Shown piece after piece: positions 6,732-14,579 of a stretch of DNA of 27,460 bases. Numbering within the stretch: the stretch's first letter is position 1; every line of letters starts with the position of its first letter. A program made the position numbers and the translations under genes. Where the stretch lies: NCBI GenBank assembly GCA_900548115.1, contig URJL01000028.1, positions 1-27,460 on the forward strand. Direction: 5' to 3'. The notes beneath the pieces are model-generated. The model worked only from the letters and a program-made list of their open reading frames with translations, ran no database searches and was not told the DNA's origin. The DNA comes from an uncultured Eubacteriales bacterium (GTDB taxonomy: Bacteria > Bacillota > Clostridia > Oscillospirales > CAG-382).

Positions 6732-8483
6732 TTATATGTTATACAAATGCGCATACACGCCGTCTTTGCGCAGAAGCTCTTCGTGCGTGCCCTCTTCTTC
6801 GATTCCGTTTTCGGTAATGACCAAGATTTTGTCGGCACCGCGAATGGTGGAAAGACGATGGGCGATGGTGAGAACCGTTCTGCCCTCGGAAAGCTCTTCG
6901 AGCGATTTTTGAATCAGCTTTTCGCTCTCGTTGTCCAGTGCAGAGGTCGCCTCGTCCAGAATCAAGATCGGCGGATCCTTCAAAAAGACGCGCGCGATCG
7001 AAAGGCGCTGCTTTTGTCCGCCCGAAAGCTTGACGCCGCGCTCTCCGATATAGGTGTCATATCCGTTCGGCAGCGCCGAAATAAATCCGTCCGCACCCGC
7101 CCGCTTTGCGGCGGCGCGGATATCGTCAAGGCTTGCGCCGGGACGGCCGTATTCGATGTTTTCGCGAACCGTGCCCGAAAACATGTAAACATCCTGCTGT
7201 ACGATTCCGATATTGCGGCGGAGCGACGCACGCGAAAGACTTTTGACGGGACGGTCGTCCACCCGTATCTCGCCCTCGGTCACATCGTAAAAGCGCGGGA
7301 TCAGATTACAAACCGTGGTCTTTCCGCTTCCCGACGCGCCGACCAGAGCGACATTTTCGCCGGGATGAATGTGAAGACAAATGTCGTGCAGAACATAGGT
7401 GTCGGTGTCCTCGTAACGGAAGGAAACATGATCAAAGTCGATCTTTCCCCGCACCCGATCAAGCGTCACCGCATTTTCGGGGTCGGTTATAGTGGGCTTG
7501 ACATCCATCAGCTCGATAAAGCGCTCCAGTCCGGTGAGCCCTTTTTGAAACTGTTCGCTGAATTCGATCAGCATACGAAGCGAGGTCGTCAGCGTGGCGA
7601 TATAGAGAATGTACGCGGTGAAGTCCTCTACGGTGATGTAATGCTTCATCAAAAAGATCGAGCCTGCCGCCACGACCGTGATGTACATAAAGCCCTCGAA
7701 AAAGCGGGTCGTACACTGAAAATCCGCCATGCAGTGATAAAAACGGGATTTTACGCGGAAAAAGTCGCGGTTGCCTCTGTCGAATTTTTCCTCCTCAAGG
7801 CTTTCGTTTGCAAAGGATTTTACAACGCGGATGCCGAGAAGCGTATCCTCCACGCAGGCGTTCAACTCGCCCGTCTTGCGGCGCGATTCCATAAACGCGC
7901 CGCGCATGCGGTCGCGGAAACGAAGACAGCAGAACAGCATGAGCGGAAGGATCGCAAACAAAATGAGCGTCAGCGGAACGTTGACGGTCAGAAGAATGAC
8001 AAACGCGATCAGGATCTTAAGCCCTGTTATGATCAATTCCTCCGGGCAGTGATGCGCAAACTCGGTGATGTCGAAAAGATCGCCCGTAATGCGCGACATA
8101 ATCTGCCCGACCTTGGTCTCCGAGTAGTAGGAGTAGGAGAGGGTCTGCAAATGCGCAAAAAGATCGCGCCGCATGTCGGTCTCCATCCGTGTGCCCATGA
8201 TATGACCGTTTCCCGCCATGTAATGATAGGCGACCGTGTCCAAAATGCGCAGAAGAACATAAATGCCCGCCGTCTTTAAAATCAGAAAAAGCGTAAGATT
8301 TTCGGGGGAATTTACGGCGACGCCCGTGATGTTTCGCACCAGCATCGGAAAAACCAGCTCGCACGCTGTTGTGAGCGCCGCGCAGAACAGGTCGAAAAAG
8401 ACGATCTTTTTATAACGTCCGTAATAGGGTAAAAAACGCTTAATCAAGTCGATCGTGCTGTAGCGTTTTGTGTTTTGTGTCAT
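6732..8483 (-). CDS. ABC exporter, fused permease and ATPase (MsbA/LmrA-type half-transporter)
   Basis: The 583-residue half-transporter has an N-terminal six-helix ABC exporter membrane domain (about residues 25-310) and a C-terminal nucleotide-binding domain. Walker A is GASGSGKTT (382-390), the Q-loop VQQD (428-431), the signature LSGGQ (486-490), Walker B LILDE (507-511) with catalytic Glu511, and the H-loop His542. A homodimer would use ATP to export lipids, peptides or drugs across the cytoplasmic membrane. Lacking a C39 peptidase domain, it is not a bacteriocin-processing type. AAAGGAG lies just before the ATG at 8483. The serine hydrolase gene ends 33 bases upstream on the same strand, so the two are probably co-transcribed. 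ABC exporters of this kind often work as heterodimers, but no second half is visible here, and the substrate is unknown. Confidence 0.88.
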   Translation of the reverse strand: MTQNTKRYSTIDLIKRFLPYYGRYKKIVFFDLFCAALTTACELVFPMLVRNITGVAVNSPENLTLFLILKTAGIYVLLRILDTVAYHYMAGNGHIMGTRMETDMRRDLFAHLQTLSYSYYSETKVGQIMSRITGDLFDITEFAHHCPEELIITGLKILIAFVILLTVNVPLTLILFAILPLMLFCCLRFRDRMRGAFMESRRKTGELNACVEDTLLGIRVVKSFANESLEEEKFDRGNRDFFRVKSRFYHCMADFQCTTRFFEGFMYITVVAAGSIFLMKHYITVEDFTAYILYIATLTTSLRMLIEFSEQFQKGLTGLERFIELMDVKPTITDPENAVTLDRVRGKIDFDHVSFRYEDTDTYVLHDICLHIHPGENVALVGASGSGKTTVCNLIPRFYDVTEGEIRVDDRPVKSLSRASLRRNIGIVQQDVYMFSGTVRENIEYGRPGASLDDIRAAAKRAGADGFISALPNGYDTYIGERGVKLSGGQKQRLSIARVFLKDPPILILDEATSALDNESEKLIQKSLEELSEGRTVLTIAHRLSTIRGADKILVITENGIEEEGTHEELLRKDGVYAHLYNI

Positions 8484-8516
8484 GAATACTCCTTTTGTGT
8501 ATTTTCGGCTTACACT

Positions 8517-10001
8517 TTATGGAAGAATTTCAAGCTTTCCGCCCGCGAAGCCGTGATATTCCTTTAAAAAGTCTTCGGCGTTTCCGTCCATCGAGACCGC
8601 GACGCCGCCCTCTCCGTTAAACGAAAACAAAAACAGCGCATTCCCGAAATATTCGTCGATGATCTGCACCTTGATCGCCAATTTGTGCGGCTCGCGCCAT
8701 GCCGCCGACGAAGCGCAGCGGTAATAATGACCGGGCGCATAAACCGTGCCGACTTCTTTCGAGTATCCTTCCTGCGGGAAAAGTGCGATCTTATTTCGGT
8801 TCATGCCGAAGGAAAGAACCTTGTCGCCCTGCTTGTTGGTGTAAGAAAGCGTACCCTCGCCGCCCGAGAAGTCCAGACGGAATTTCGTTATGCCCATCGA
8901 GTTTTCCGAGAGTACGTAGGTCTTTCCCGAAATCGTATCGGCAAGCGGGGAGGACGCTTCGCCTTTTTCACAGACGAGCGAAAGGGGCGCGGTGTAGCGC
9001 AAAAGCTCCCCGTGCGCTTCGCGGTTCTCGGCAAGCGCCGTCTCTTGCATCGGCTCGTCGATTCGGCGGAAGAACTCCTGAAAAATAATTTCTTTGGCAA
9101 AGGAAACGCCCTGATTGTCGCCGTTATAGATCAAAATGAGGTCTTTCTTCGGGTCGCAGACCGCAAACTGACAGCCCATGCCGTTGAAGCTGAAAATGCC
9201 GTTTTCGCTCAGCCATATCTGGTATCCGTAGCCCGCGCCGCTCGACCCTTCGCCGAATTCGGCGTTATCGATTCGTTTTGTCGTGGCAAGACGGAGGTAT
9301 TCCTCGTTCAGAAGCCGTTTCCCGTCCCACGTTCCGCCGTTCATCGTAAAACGTGCGACCGCCAGAAGATCGCGCGCCGTACAAAGAATGCCCGAATCGC
9401 CCCACGAGTGCCCTCCGGGACAGGTAAGACAGCGGACATCTTCCGAAACGCCGATGTGCGAAAAGAGCTTTTCGTAAAGGTATTCGGTAAGCTTCTTTCC
9501 CGTCACCCGCTCGACCAGCGCCCCGAGGATAAACGAGCCCGAGCTGTCGTATTCGAAGAGCAAGCCCGAGGGGCGGGAGGGAGTGGGATTTTCAAAATAA
9601 TACTGCACCCGATCGGCGGGCTTGGCGGTGAACCAATATTCGCTCGTTTTTGCCGTCGCCATCATCAGCATGTGACGGATAGTCTGCCGACGGACATTTT
9701 CATCGGTGACCTTTTCGGTCTCCTTCGGGAAATATTTTACGATCGGATCGTCGAGATCGATTTTTCCGTCCTGTGCCAAAAAGCCGATCGCAAGCGAGAC
9801 AAAGCTCTTGCTGACCGAATAAAGGCGGTGATGAAAATTTTCGTTAAAGGGCGGATAGTATTTTTCAAAGAAGATCGCGTCTCCTTTGGCGAGGATAATA
9901 TCGTGTGTCGCAAGGCGGTTTTGCTCGAGAATTTTAACATAATCGCGCACGGCTCTCGAAGAAAGGCCGGCTTCCTCGGGGGTGATTCTGCGCATCGTCA
10001 T
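8517..10001 (-). CDS. Serine hydrolase of the beta-lactamase / penicillin-binding fold
   Basis: The 494-residue protein has the class C beta-lactamase/esterase fold (Beta-lactamase, PF00144). The nucleophile motif is SVSK (Ser62, Lys65), and the second motif is YDS (Tyr151), the esterase-like variant rather than the Tyr-x-Asn of true lactamases. After the catalytic domain (about residues 1-340) comes an extra beta-rich C-terminal part of about 150 residues. No signal peptide or membrane helix is visible, so it is probably cytoplasmic, which argues against a wall-linked role. I chose the ATG at 10001 because GGAGAGG lies about ten bases before it; a longer frame from 10037 would start inside the ribosome-site region. 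It is the first gene of an operon with the ABC exporter. Likely an esterase or amide hydrolase acting on a small molecule; substrate unknown. Confidence 0.8.
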   Translation of the reverse strand: MTMRRITPEEAGLSSRAVRDYVKILEQNRLATHDIILAKGDAIFFEKYYPPFNENFHHRLYSVSKSFVSLAIGFLAQDGKIDLDDPIVKYFPKETEKVTDENVRRQTIRHMLMMATAKTSEYWFTAKPADRVQYYFENPTPSRPSGLLFEYDSSGSFILGALVERVTGKKLTEYLYEKLFSHIGVSEDVRCLTCPGGHSWGDSGILCTARDLLAVARFTMNGGTWDGKRLLNEEYLRLATTKRIDNAEFGEGSSGAGYGYQIWLSENGIFSFNGMGCQFAVCDPKKDLILIYNGDNQGVSFAKEIIFQEFFRRIDEPMQETALAENREAHGELLRYTAPLSLVCEKGEASSPLADTISGKTYVLSENSMGITKFRLDFSGGEGTLSYTNKQGDKVLSFGMNRNKIALFPQEGYSKEVGTVYAPGHYYRCASSAAWREPHKLAIKVQIIDEYFGNALFLFSFNGEGGVAVSMDGNAEDFLKEYHGFAGGKLEILP

Positions 10002-10062
10002 GATGGTTCCTCTCCTTTTTGCTTTAATAAAAAACAAAGGGATTTTTCATCCGTTACCGTCG

Positions 10063-10091
10063 ATTATAATCGGCAAAAGGCACTTTGTCAA
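10063..10091 (-). promoter_or_regulatory. Perfect consensus sigma-A promoter of the hydrolase-exporter operon
   Basis: On the minus strand, TTGACA (10091-10086), exactly 17 bases, then TATAAT (10068-10063). Every hexamer base matches consensus. The untranslated leader is about 55 bases. Confidence 0.88.
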
Positions 10092-10137
10092 TCCCGCCGA
10101 TAATGCAAAAAACGGTGTTTCTCATTGCCCGAAAAAT

Positions 10138-10812
10138 TCATGTCTCCGAGAGAAGTTTGCGATAGAGACGAACCCGTTCGGAAATGACCGCAAAGTCCGA
10201 CTCCTTCGAAAATCCCTCTATTTCCCGTCCCGACGCGATCCCCGAGCCGATCCCGACGCCGAGAACGCCCGTTTTCATGACCTCGGAAAGATTTTCGGGA
10301 CCAATGCCGCCGACCGCCAGCATCGGAATGTGGCAAAGCGGCGCGCGAAGTGCGCGGATATAGGAAACGGGGTCACCGCAAAGAGGAAATAGCTTTACAA
10401 AATCCGCGCCCCATGCATAGGCATTGCATACCTCGGAGGGCGTATACGCGCCGGGAATCGAGACAAGTCCCATTTTGCGCGAGAGCTTTATCACATTTTC
10501 GTCGGTGTTCGGCGAGATCATAAACGAAGCGCCCGCCGATTTTGCGGACAAAACATCGTTGCTGTCGAGCACCGTTCCGGCGCCGATTTCGATCCGATCG
10601 CCGAAATATTCGCACAGCGCGGCAATGCCGCGGCGCGTTCTGTCAAGCGTCTCGCCCGACGTGTGGTCAAAGGTCACCTCGACAAGCGTTCCGCCGCCTG
10701 CGGCGATCGCCTCGACCGTCGGGATCAATTTGTCCTCGGGAATGCCGCGCAGGATGGCGATGAGCTTTTCCCGCCGTATTTTTTCGATGATCTCGTTTCG
10801 TTTTTCGTTCAT
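10138..10812 (-). CDS. KDPG/KHG-type aldolase (bifunctional 2-keto-3-deoxygluconate-6-P aldolase family)
   Basis: The 224-residue class I aldolase of the Eda family cleaves 2-keto-3-deoxy-6-phosphogluconate or 4-hydroxy-2-oxoglutarate to pyruvate plus an aldehyde. Visible residues are catalytic Glu45 in LVEVTF, GAGTV (77-81), PGAYTPSE (120-127), Schiff-base Lys140 in DFVKLFP and the phosphate-side GGIGPENL. The Arg that follows the EVT motif in E. coli Eda (EVTLRT) is Asp49 here (EVTFDH), so the acceptor may differ. The ATG at 10812 overlaps the stop of the upstream membrane-protein gene (ATGA) and has AAAAGGACAG before it; the longer frame from 10926 is a shadow of that gene. It is the last gene of the pyrophosphatase operon, and no terminator is evident before the next promoter. 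No dehydratase or keto-sugar kinase is nearby. Confidence 0.85.
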   Translation of the reverse strand: MNEKRNEIIEKIRREKLIAILRGIPEDKLIPTVEAIAAGGGTLVEVTFDHTSGETLDRTRRGIAALCEYFGDRIEIGAGTVLDSNDVLSAKSAGASFMISPNTDENVIKLSRKMGLVSIPGAYTPSEVCNAYAWGADFVKLFPLCGDPVSYIRALRAPLCHIPMLAVGGIGPENLSEVMKTGVLGVGIGSGIASGREIEGFSKESDFAVISERVRLYRKLLSET

Positions 10813-11510
10813 TTTGCACTGTCCTTTTGATAATTTACAAGATCGCGGAAAAAGCTTGCGTTGGCCGCATAATATTCGTCGGAAAACGGGTTGAGATAAC
10901 GCAGCTTCGTTTTGGAGCGCAGACACAAAACCGCATCCTCAGGAAGATACCGAAGGTCGGTCTCGGTATAGCACGGAAGATCGCGCAGACGAATACCGTA
11001 TTCGTCCAAGGCAAAGTCGGGCACCTCGTCCAGAACCTCGTCAAGAGGGGTCAAAAATTCCTCTATAGTAGGATAGATCTCTTCGTCGATGAGATAAACG
11101 ACCGCCGTTCCCGCCGCATTTTGATTGTAAAATAACATCTCGTTCGTATCGTCCCCGCCGAGCATTTGCAGCGTCTCGGTATTCTTGGACGCTTCGGGGT
11201 CGGTGATGAGCTGAATCGAAATAAGCTCCGCCGATTTTATGCCGTTTCCGTTGTAATCCTCGGACATAATGTCGGAAAACGCCCTGCCGACGGCGTCGGT
11301 ATAATGCGACGATATTGCAACGGGGCCCGCGTACATCACCGTCGCGTCGGGCTCTTTTTTGCCCGCGCATTGTTTAAGACACACGATAAGAAAGCCGAGA
11401 ACGATAATACCGAACAGGATGAACCATTTGTAATAAAACCAGATATGCTCGACCTTCTGCGAAAAGCTTAAGTTTTTGATACTTTCTTTGATTCTCTGAT
11501 TTTCGTCCAT
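10809..11510 (-). CDS. Single-pass membrane protein of unknown function
   Basis: This 233-residue protein has a charged cytoplasmic N-terminus (residues 1-27, with SQKVEHIWFYYKW just before the membrane), one transmembrane helix (about 28-47) followed by Cys48, and an extracytoplasmic domain of about 185 residues rich in Asp, Glu and Tyr. The HIWxYYKW lead-in followed by one helix is a pattern I associate with uncharacterised Clostridia membrane proteins; I know no function for it. The start at 11510 is set by GGAGG, five bases upstream; a TTG frame start at 11525 would lie on top of that site. It lies 11 bases after the pyrophosphatase stop and overlaps the aldolase start by four bases, so all three are translated from one message. 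Nothing links it chemically to either neighbour. Confidence 0.8.
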   Translation of the reverse strand: MDENQRIKESIKNLSFSQKVEHIWFYYKWFILFGIIVLGFLIVCLKQCAGKKEPDATVMYAGPVAISSHYTDAVGRAFSDIMSEDYNGNGIKSAELISIQLITDPEASKNTETLQMLGGDDTNEMLFYNQNAAGTAVVYLIDEEIYPTIEEFLTPLDEVLDEVPDFALDEYGIRLRDLPCYTETDLRYLPEDAVLCLRSKTKLRYLNPFSDEYYAANASFFRDLVNYQKDSAK

Positions 11511-11521
11511 ATGTTCCTCCG

Positions 11522-12061
11522 TCAACGGCTTATTTCACCGTACTTTTCGTTGTAGCGGTCGATACAGCTTTGTATAATCGCAAGCGCCGCGCCCGCGTCC
11601 TTTACCTCGTCCACCGCCGTCTGCTTTCCCTCAAGCTGTTTGTAGACCGAGAAAAAGTGGCGCATTTCGTCAAATATGTGGCGGGGAAGCTCGTGAATAT
11701 CGCGATAAGAGTTGTAGGTCGGATCGTTGAAGGGAATGGCGATGATCTTTTCGTCGTTTTTGCCGCCGTCGAGCATATTGATGACCCCGATGGGATAACA
11801 GCGGATCAAAACAAGCGGATCGAGCGCCTCGCTTGACAGGACCAAAACGTCCAAAGGGTCGCCGTCGTCGGCAAGCGTGCGGGGAATGAATCCGTAATTC
11901 GCGGGGTAATGGGTTGCGGTGTACAAAATGCGGTCGAGAAGGATAAAGCCCGTCTCTTTGTCCAATTCGTATTTTTTCTTGCTGCCCTTTCCGATCTCGA
12001 TAACGCCGATAAAATCCTTTGCCGTTATGCGTTCGGGGCGGATATCATGCCATATGTTCAT
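11522..12061 (-). CDS. ppa: Inorganic pyrophosphatase, soluble family I
   Basis: The 179-residue protein matches the family I length (E. coli enzyme 176). It has the metal-binding signature DDGDPLDVLVL (Asp66, Asp68 and Asp71), the HYPANYGFIP substrate-side motif (51-60), conserved IEIGKGSKKKYELDK (21-35) and a C-terminal helix. It hydrolyses PPi to two phosphates with Mg2+ in the cytoplasm, pulling biosynthetic reactions forward, including fatty-acid activation of the kind made by the nearby ligase. GGAGG lies five bases before the ATG at 12061, and a perfect consensus promoter (12104-12132) drives the operon. Family I enzymes are less usual than family II (DHH type) in many Bacillota, but common in Clostridia. 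Identification is firm. Confidence 0.93.
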   Translation of the reverse strand: MNIWHDIRPERITAKDFIGVIEIGKGSKKKYELDKETGFILLDRILYTATHYPANYGFIPRTLADDGDPLDVLVLSSEALDPLVLIRCYPIGVINMLDGGKNDEKIIAIPFNDPTYNSYRDIHELPRHIFDEMRHFFSVYKQLEGKQTAVDEVKDAGAALAIIQSCIDRYNEKYGEISR

Positions 12062-12103
12062 GGAAGCCTCCGATCTTTTCCTTTTGCGGAAATATACTCC
12101 TTT

Positions 12104-12132
12104 ATTATAGAAGAAAACCGAAGCCTTGTCAA
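12104..12132 (-). promoter_or_regulatory. Perfect consensus sigma-A promoter of the ppa operon
   Basis: On the minus strand, TTGACA (12132-12127), 17 bases, TATAAT (12109-12104). It is divergent from the oxidoreductase promoter, with the two -35 boxes only eight bases apart, so the two could interfere or share a regulator. Confidence 0.88.
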
Positions 12133-12140
12133 GAAAAAGC

Positions 12141-12169
12141 TTTACAAATCGGAACTTTTGCGCTATACT
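12141..12169 (+). promoter_or_regulatory. Promoter of the FAD oxidoreductase - AraC unit
   Basis: TTTACA (12141-12146), a 17-base spacer and TATACT (12164-12169), then a GGGGGG ribosome site (12186-12191) before the ATG at 12199. Confidence 0.75.
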
Positions 12170-12198
12170 GTTTTTATATTATTACGGGGGGAATCTTT

Positions 12199-13458
12199 AT
12201 GCAGCATTCTTGCGACATTAAGCGCACGGTATCGGCGGACGTCGCCGTTATCGGCGGCGGAACCGCCGGGGTTTTTGCCGCAATTTCCGCAGCCAAAACG
12301 GGCGCGAAAACCGTTTTAATCGAAAAAAACAATATTTTGGGCGGCACCGTGACGGTGGCAAACGTAAATTATCCGGGACTGTTTTTTGCATGGGGAAAAC
12401 CCATAATCGACGGTCCCTGCATGGAAGCCGTTCGGCGAACGATAAAGGCGGGCGGCGCCGTTATGCCGAAGATCTCGCGCAAGCCCGAATACCACTGGCA
12501 GGAACAAATATTGCTGAATCGGTTTATCTACACCGCCGTTTTGTTTCAAATGTGCGATGAAGCGGGCGTTACGGTCCTTTGCAGCGCCATGATTTCCGAT
12601 GTGGCCGAGGAAAAGGACGGTCTTCGTCTCATCGTGACCGACAAAAGCGGTCTTTTGCAAATCAAGGCAAAAAAGGCAATCGACGCCACGGGAGACGCCA
12701 ACTTGTGCCAAATTGCGGGATACGCGGTCGAAAAGAGCGCCGAACAGCAGCCCGCAACATTGCAAAATCACATTTCGGGATATGATATTTCCGCCATACC
12801 GACCGAGGAGATACGAAACGGCTTTTCAAGAGCCTGCCTCCCCGATTTTGTTACGGCGGACGATCTGATCCGCTATCTCCGAATACAAAAGATCGATATG
12901 CACGTCGCAAGCGTCGACGCCGACACTTCGGAAGGAAAAACGGCGCTGGAGAAACGGGCGTATTATCAGACATTAAAAGCGTATGAATACCTTCGGTCGA
13001 TGAAAGGGCTGGAAGGTCTCCGGATCGATTTTGCCGCCGAAGAAACGGGCGTCCGCGAGACCAATCGGATCGTCGGCGAAGCGACCGTGACCGAAGAAGA
13101 TTACATCGGCGGAAAGTTTTATCCCGATTCGGTGTGTTATGCCTTTTATCCGATCGACCGCCACGTTCCCGACGGGATCGTTCAGCGTTTTCACGAGGAA
13201 GATGTGACGGCAAAGATCCCGTATCGCGCTTTGATTCCGAAAAAATCAAAGCATATACTGTGCGCCGGGCGGTGCATTTCCTCCGATATTTACGCGAACA
13301 GCGCCGTTCGAGTCGAAGCCGTCTGCATGGCGACCGCCCAGGCGGCGGGCTGTGCGGCGGCATTGGCAGCCGAAAGCGGTGCAGAGGTGAAGAAGGTACC
13401 GTATCCGAGCCTGTGCCGAGCTTTGGAGGCGATCGGCGCAATCGTACCGAAAGAATAA
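12199..13458 (+). CDS. FAD-dependent oxidoreductase (FAD_oxidored family)
   Basis: The 419-residue protein opens with a dinucleotide-binding fold: VAVIGGGTAGVFAAISAA (GGGTAG at 19-24), with the ribose-binding acid Glu42 in VLIEK and then GGTVT. The C-terminal second FAD motif (GRCISSD..A..AVRVEAVCMATAQAAGCAAALA, with gaps) matches the FAD_oxidored (PF12831) group, commonly annotated in Clostridia and often found near sugar-degradation genes. The DATGDANL stretch (about 167-174) is the usual middle FAD contact. It lacks a signal peptide and is probably soluble. The start at 12199 is set by GGGGGG and by the promoter position; the longer open frame from 12019 begins upstream of the promoter. 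It precedes an AraC regulator by 54 bases. The substrate is not evident. Sugar or polyol oxidation linked to the rhamnose isomerase downstream is only a guess from position. Confidence 0.82.
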   Translation: MQHSCDIKRTVSADVAVIGGGTAGVFAAISAAKTGAKTVLIEKNNILGGTVTVANVNYPGLFFAWGKPIIDGPCMEAVRRTIKAGGAVMPKISRKPEYHWQEQILLNRFIYTAVLFQMCDEAGVTVLCSAMISDVAEEKDGLRLIVTDKSGLLQIKAKKAIDATGDANLCQIAGYAVEKSAEQQPATLQNHISGYDISAIPTEEIRNGFSRACLPDFVTADDLIRYLRIQKIDMHVASVDADTSEGKTALEKRAYYQTLKAYEYLRSMKGLEGLRIDFAAEETGVRETNRIVGEATVTEEDYIGGKFYPDSVCYAFYPIDRHVPDGIVQRFHEEDVTAKIPYRALIPKKSKHILCAGRCISSDIYANSAVRVEAVCMATAQAAGCAAALAAESGAEVKKVPYPSLCRALEAIGAIVPKE

Positions 13459-13512
13459 AACGCTTGCCCGAGCCGAAGCGTCGGCGGACGAGTTGAACCG
13501 AAAGGAAACAAT

Positions 13513-14472
13513 ATGGACGCAGCCTTGTTAAAAAAGCTGTCGCAGATCACCCCCGAAGAAAAGGCAATTCTGTCGGGCGGGGGAGAAATTGACCGCAGTT
13601 TATATATGCACGCCGATTCCGCCCAGATCGACAGCAAGCTTTTGCTCGACAGCGGACGCCTTATAACGCTTCGTCCCCACACGCGCTTTGTGCATTTCCC
13701 GGCACACACGCACAACTATGTGGAGATGATCTATATGTGCCGCGGCACGACGCATCACCGAATCAACGGAGCGGATGTGGTTTTGCAGACGGGTGAGCTT
13801 TTGGTGCTGAGCCAAAGCGCGATACAGGAGATCCTGCCCGCGGGCGAGGAGGATGTGGCGGTCAATTTTATCATTCTCCCGCGTTTCTTCGACACGGCGA
13901 TCCACTTAATGGGCGAAGAGGAAAACCCGATACGCGATTTTCTTATCGGCTGTCTGTGCGGGCGGGACAACGGAGTGCATTATCTCCATTTCAAGGTCGC
14001 AAAGGTACTGCCGATCCAGAATCTTTTGGAAAATCTTATTTGGACACTGGTCTTTCATCAGCCCAACAAACGCAGTATCAATCAGCTGACGATGGGGCTT
14101 TTGTTTTTGCAGCTTGCCAATCATACCGAGACACTTCGCATCGAGCCCGTTCTCTCGGAACAAAAGCTCATGCTGCACGTTTTGCGCTATATCGAGGAGC
14201 ATTACGCCGACGGAACACTGCGTGAGCTTGCCCACGGACTTCACTACGACGAAAGCTGGCTCAGCCGCGCCATCAAGCAGCACAGCGGGCAGAATTTCAC
14301 CGATCTTTTGCAGGAGCGAAAGCTGAAACAGGCGGCTTACCTGCTCAAAACGACGGGGATTAAGGTCTCGGATGTCGGGCAGAGCGTCGGTTACGAAAAC
14401 TTAAGCTATTTTCATCGCATTTTCAAAGCCCGTTTCGGCGTATCGCCGTTCCAATACCGCAAAAACAAATAA
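13513..14472 (+). CDS. AraC-family transcriptional regulator with cupin sensor domain
   Basis: The 319-residue regulator has an N-terminal cupin-like sugar-sensing domain (about residues 50-125, with His64, His66 and His68 in AHTHNYVEM and the HHRING strand). The C-terminal AraC/XylS DNA-binding domain (about 220-319) has two helix-turn-helix units at about 236-256 and 284-306; the second carries the family signature VGYENLSYFHRIFKARFGVSP in parts. AAAGGAAAC lies before the ATG at 13513. It follows the oxidoreductase by 54 bases and precedes the rhamnose isomerase gene by 107 bases on the same strand. The simplest reading is that it senses a sugar, perhaps L-rhamnose or a rhamnoside product, and activates the isomerase gene and/or its own unit. 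The ligand is inferred from position only. Confidence 0.88.
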   Translation: MDAALLKKLSQITPEEKAILSGGGEIDRSLYMHADSAQIDSKLLLDSGRLITLRPHTRFVHFPAHTHNYVEMIYMCRGTTHHRINGADVVLQTGELLVLSQSAIQEILPAGEEDVAVNFIILPRFFDTAIHLMGEEENPIRDFLIGCLCGRDNGVHYLHFKVAKVLPIQNLLENLIWTLVFHQPNKRSINQLTMGLLFLQLANHTETLRIEPVLSEQKLMLHVLRYIEEHYADGTLRELAHGLHYDESWLSRAIKQHSGQNFTDLLQERKLKQAAYLLKTTGIKVSDVGQSVGYENLSYFHRIFKARFGVSPFQYRKNK

Positions 14473-14494
14473 GGACACTTTTTTAGTCAATTCG

Positions 14495-14519
14495 GGTGCT
14501 TTTCACCTCGGCTTTTTTT
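14495..14519 (+). terminator. Weak hairpin plus T-run after the AraC gene
   Basis: GGTG (14495-14498) and CACC (14504-14507) flank a CTTTT loop, a G-T pair may extend the stem, and seven T follow at 14513-14519. It overlaps the proposed rhaA -35 box, so one of the two readings is probably wrong. Confidence 0.3.
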
Positions 14520-14528
14520 CGATAAACT
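14500..14528 (+). promoter_or_regulatory. Weak candidate promoter of rhaA
   Basis: TTTTCA (14500-14505), 17 bases, TAAACT (14523-14528). The poor hexamers fit a promoter needing an activator, consistent with the AraC regulator just upstream. The ribosome site AAAAGGAG precedes the ATG at 14580. Confidence 0.4.
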
Positions 14529-14579
14529 ATAAGTAGTATTTGCCGCACCGGGCGGCATTGTGTAAAAGGAGTAGAAAAG

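Noticed and set aside
6696..10103. Two long plus-strand frames (527 and 472 residues) opposite the exporter and the serine hydrolase
   Set aside because: No ribosome sites or family motifs. The first begins inside the bidirectional terminator.
10813..10926. A 38-residue N-terminal extension of the KDPG-type aldolase
   Set aside because: It translates the membrane-protein gene in another frame; the ATG at 10812 has the ribosome site and the ATGA overlap, and gives the normal family length.
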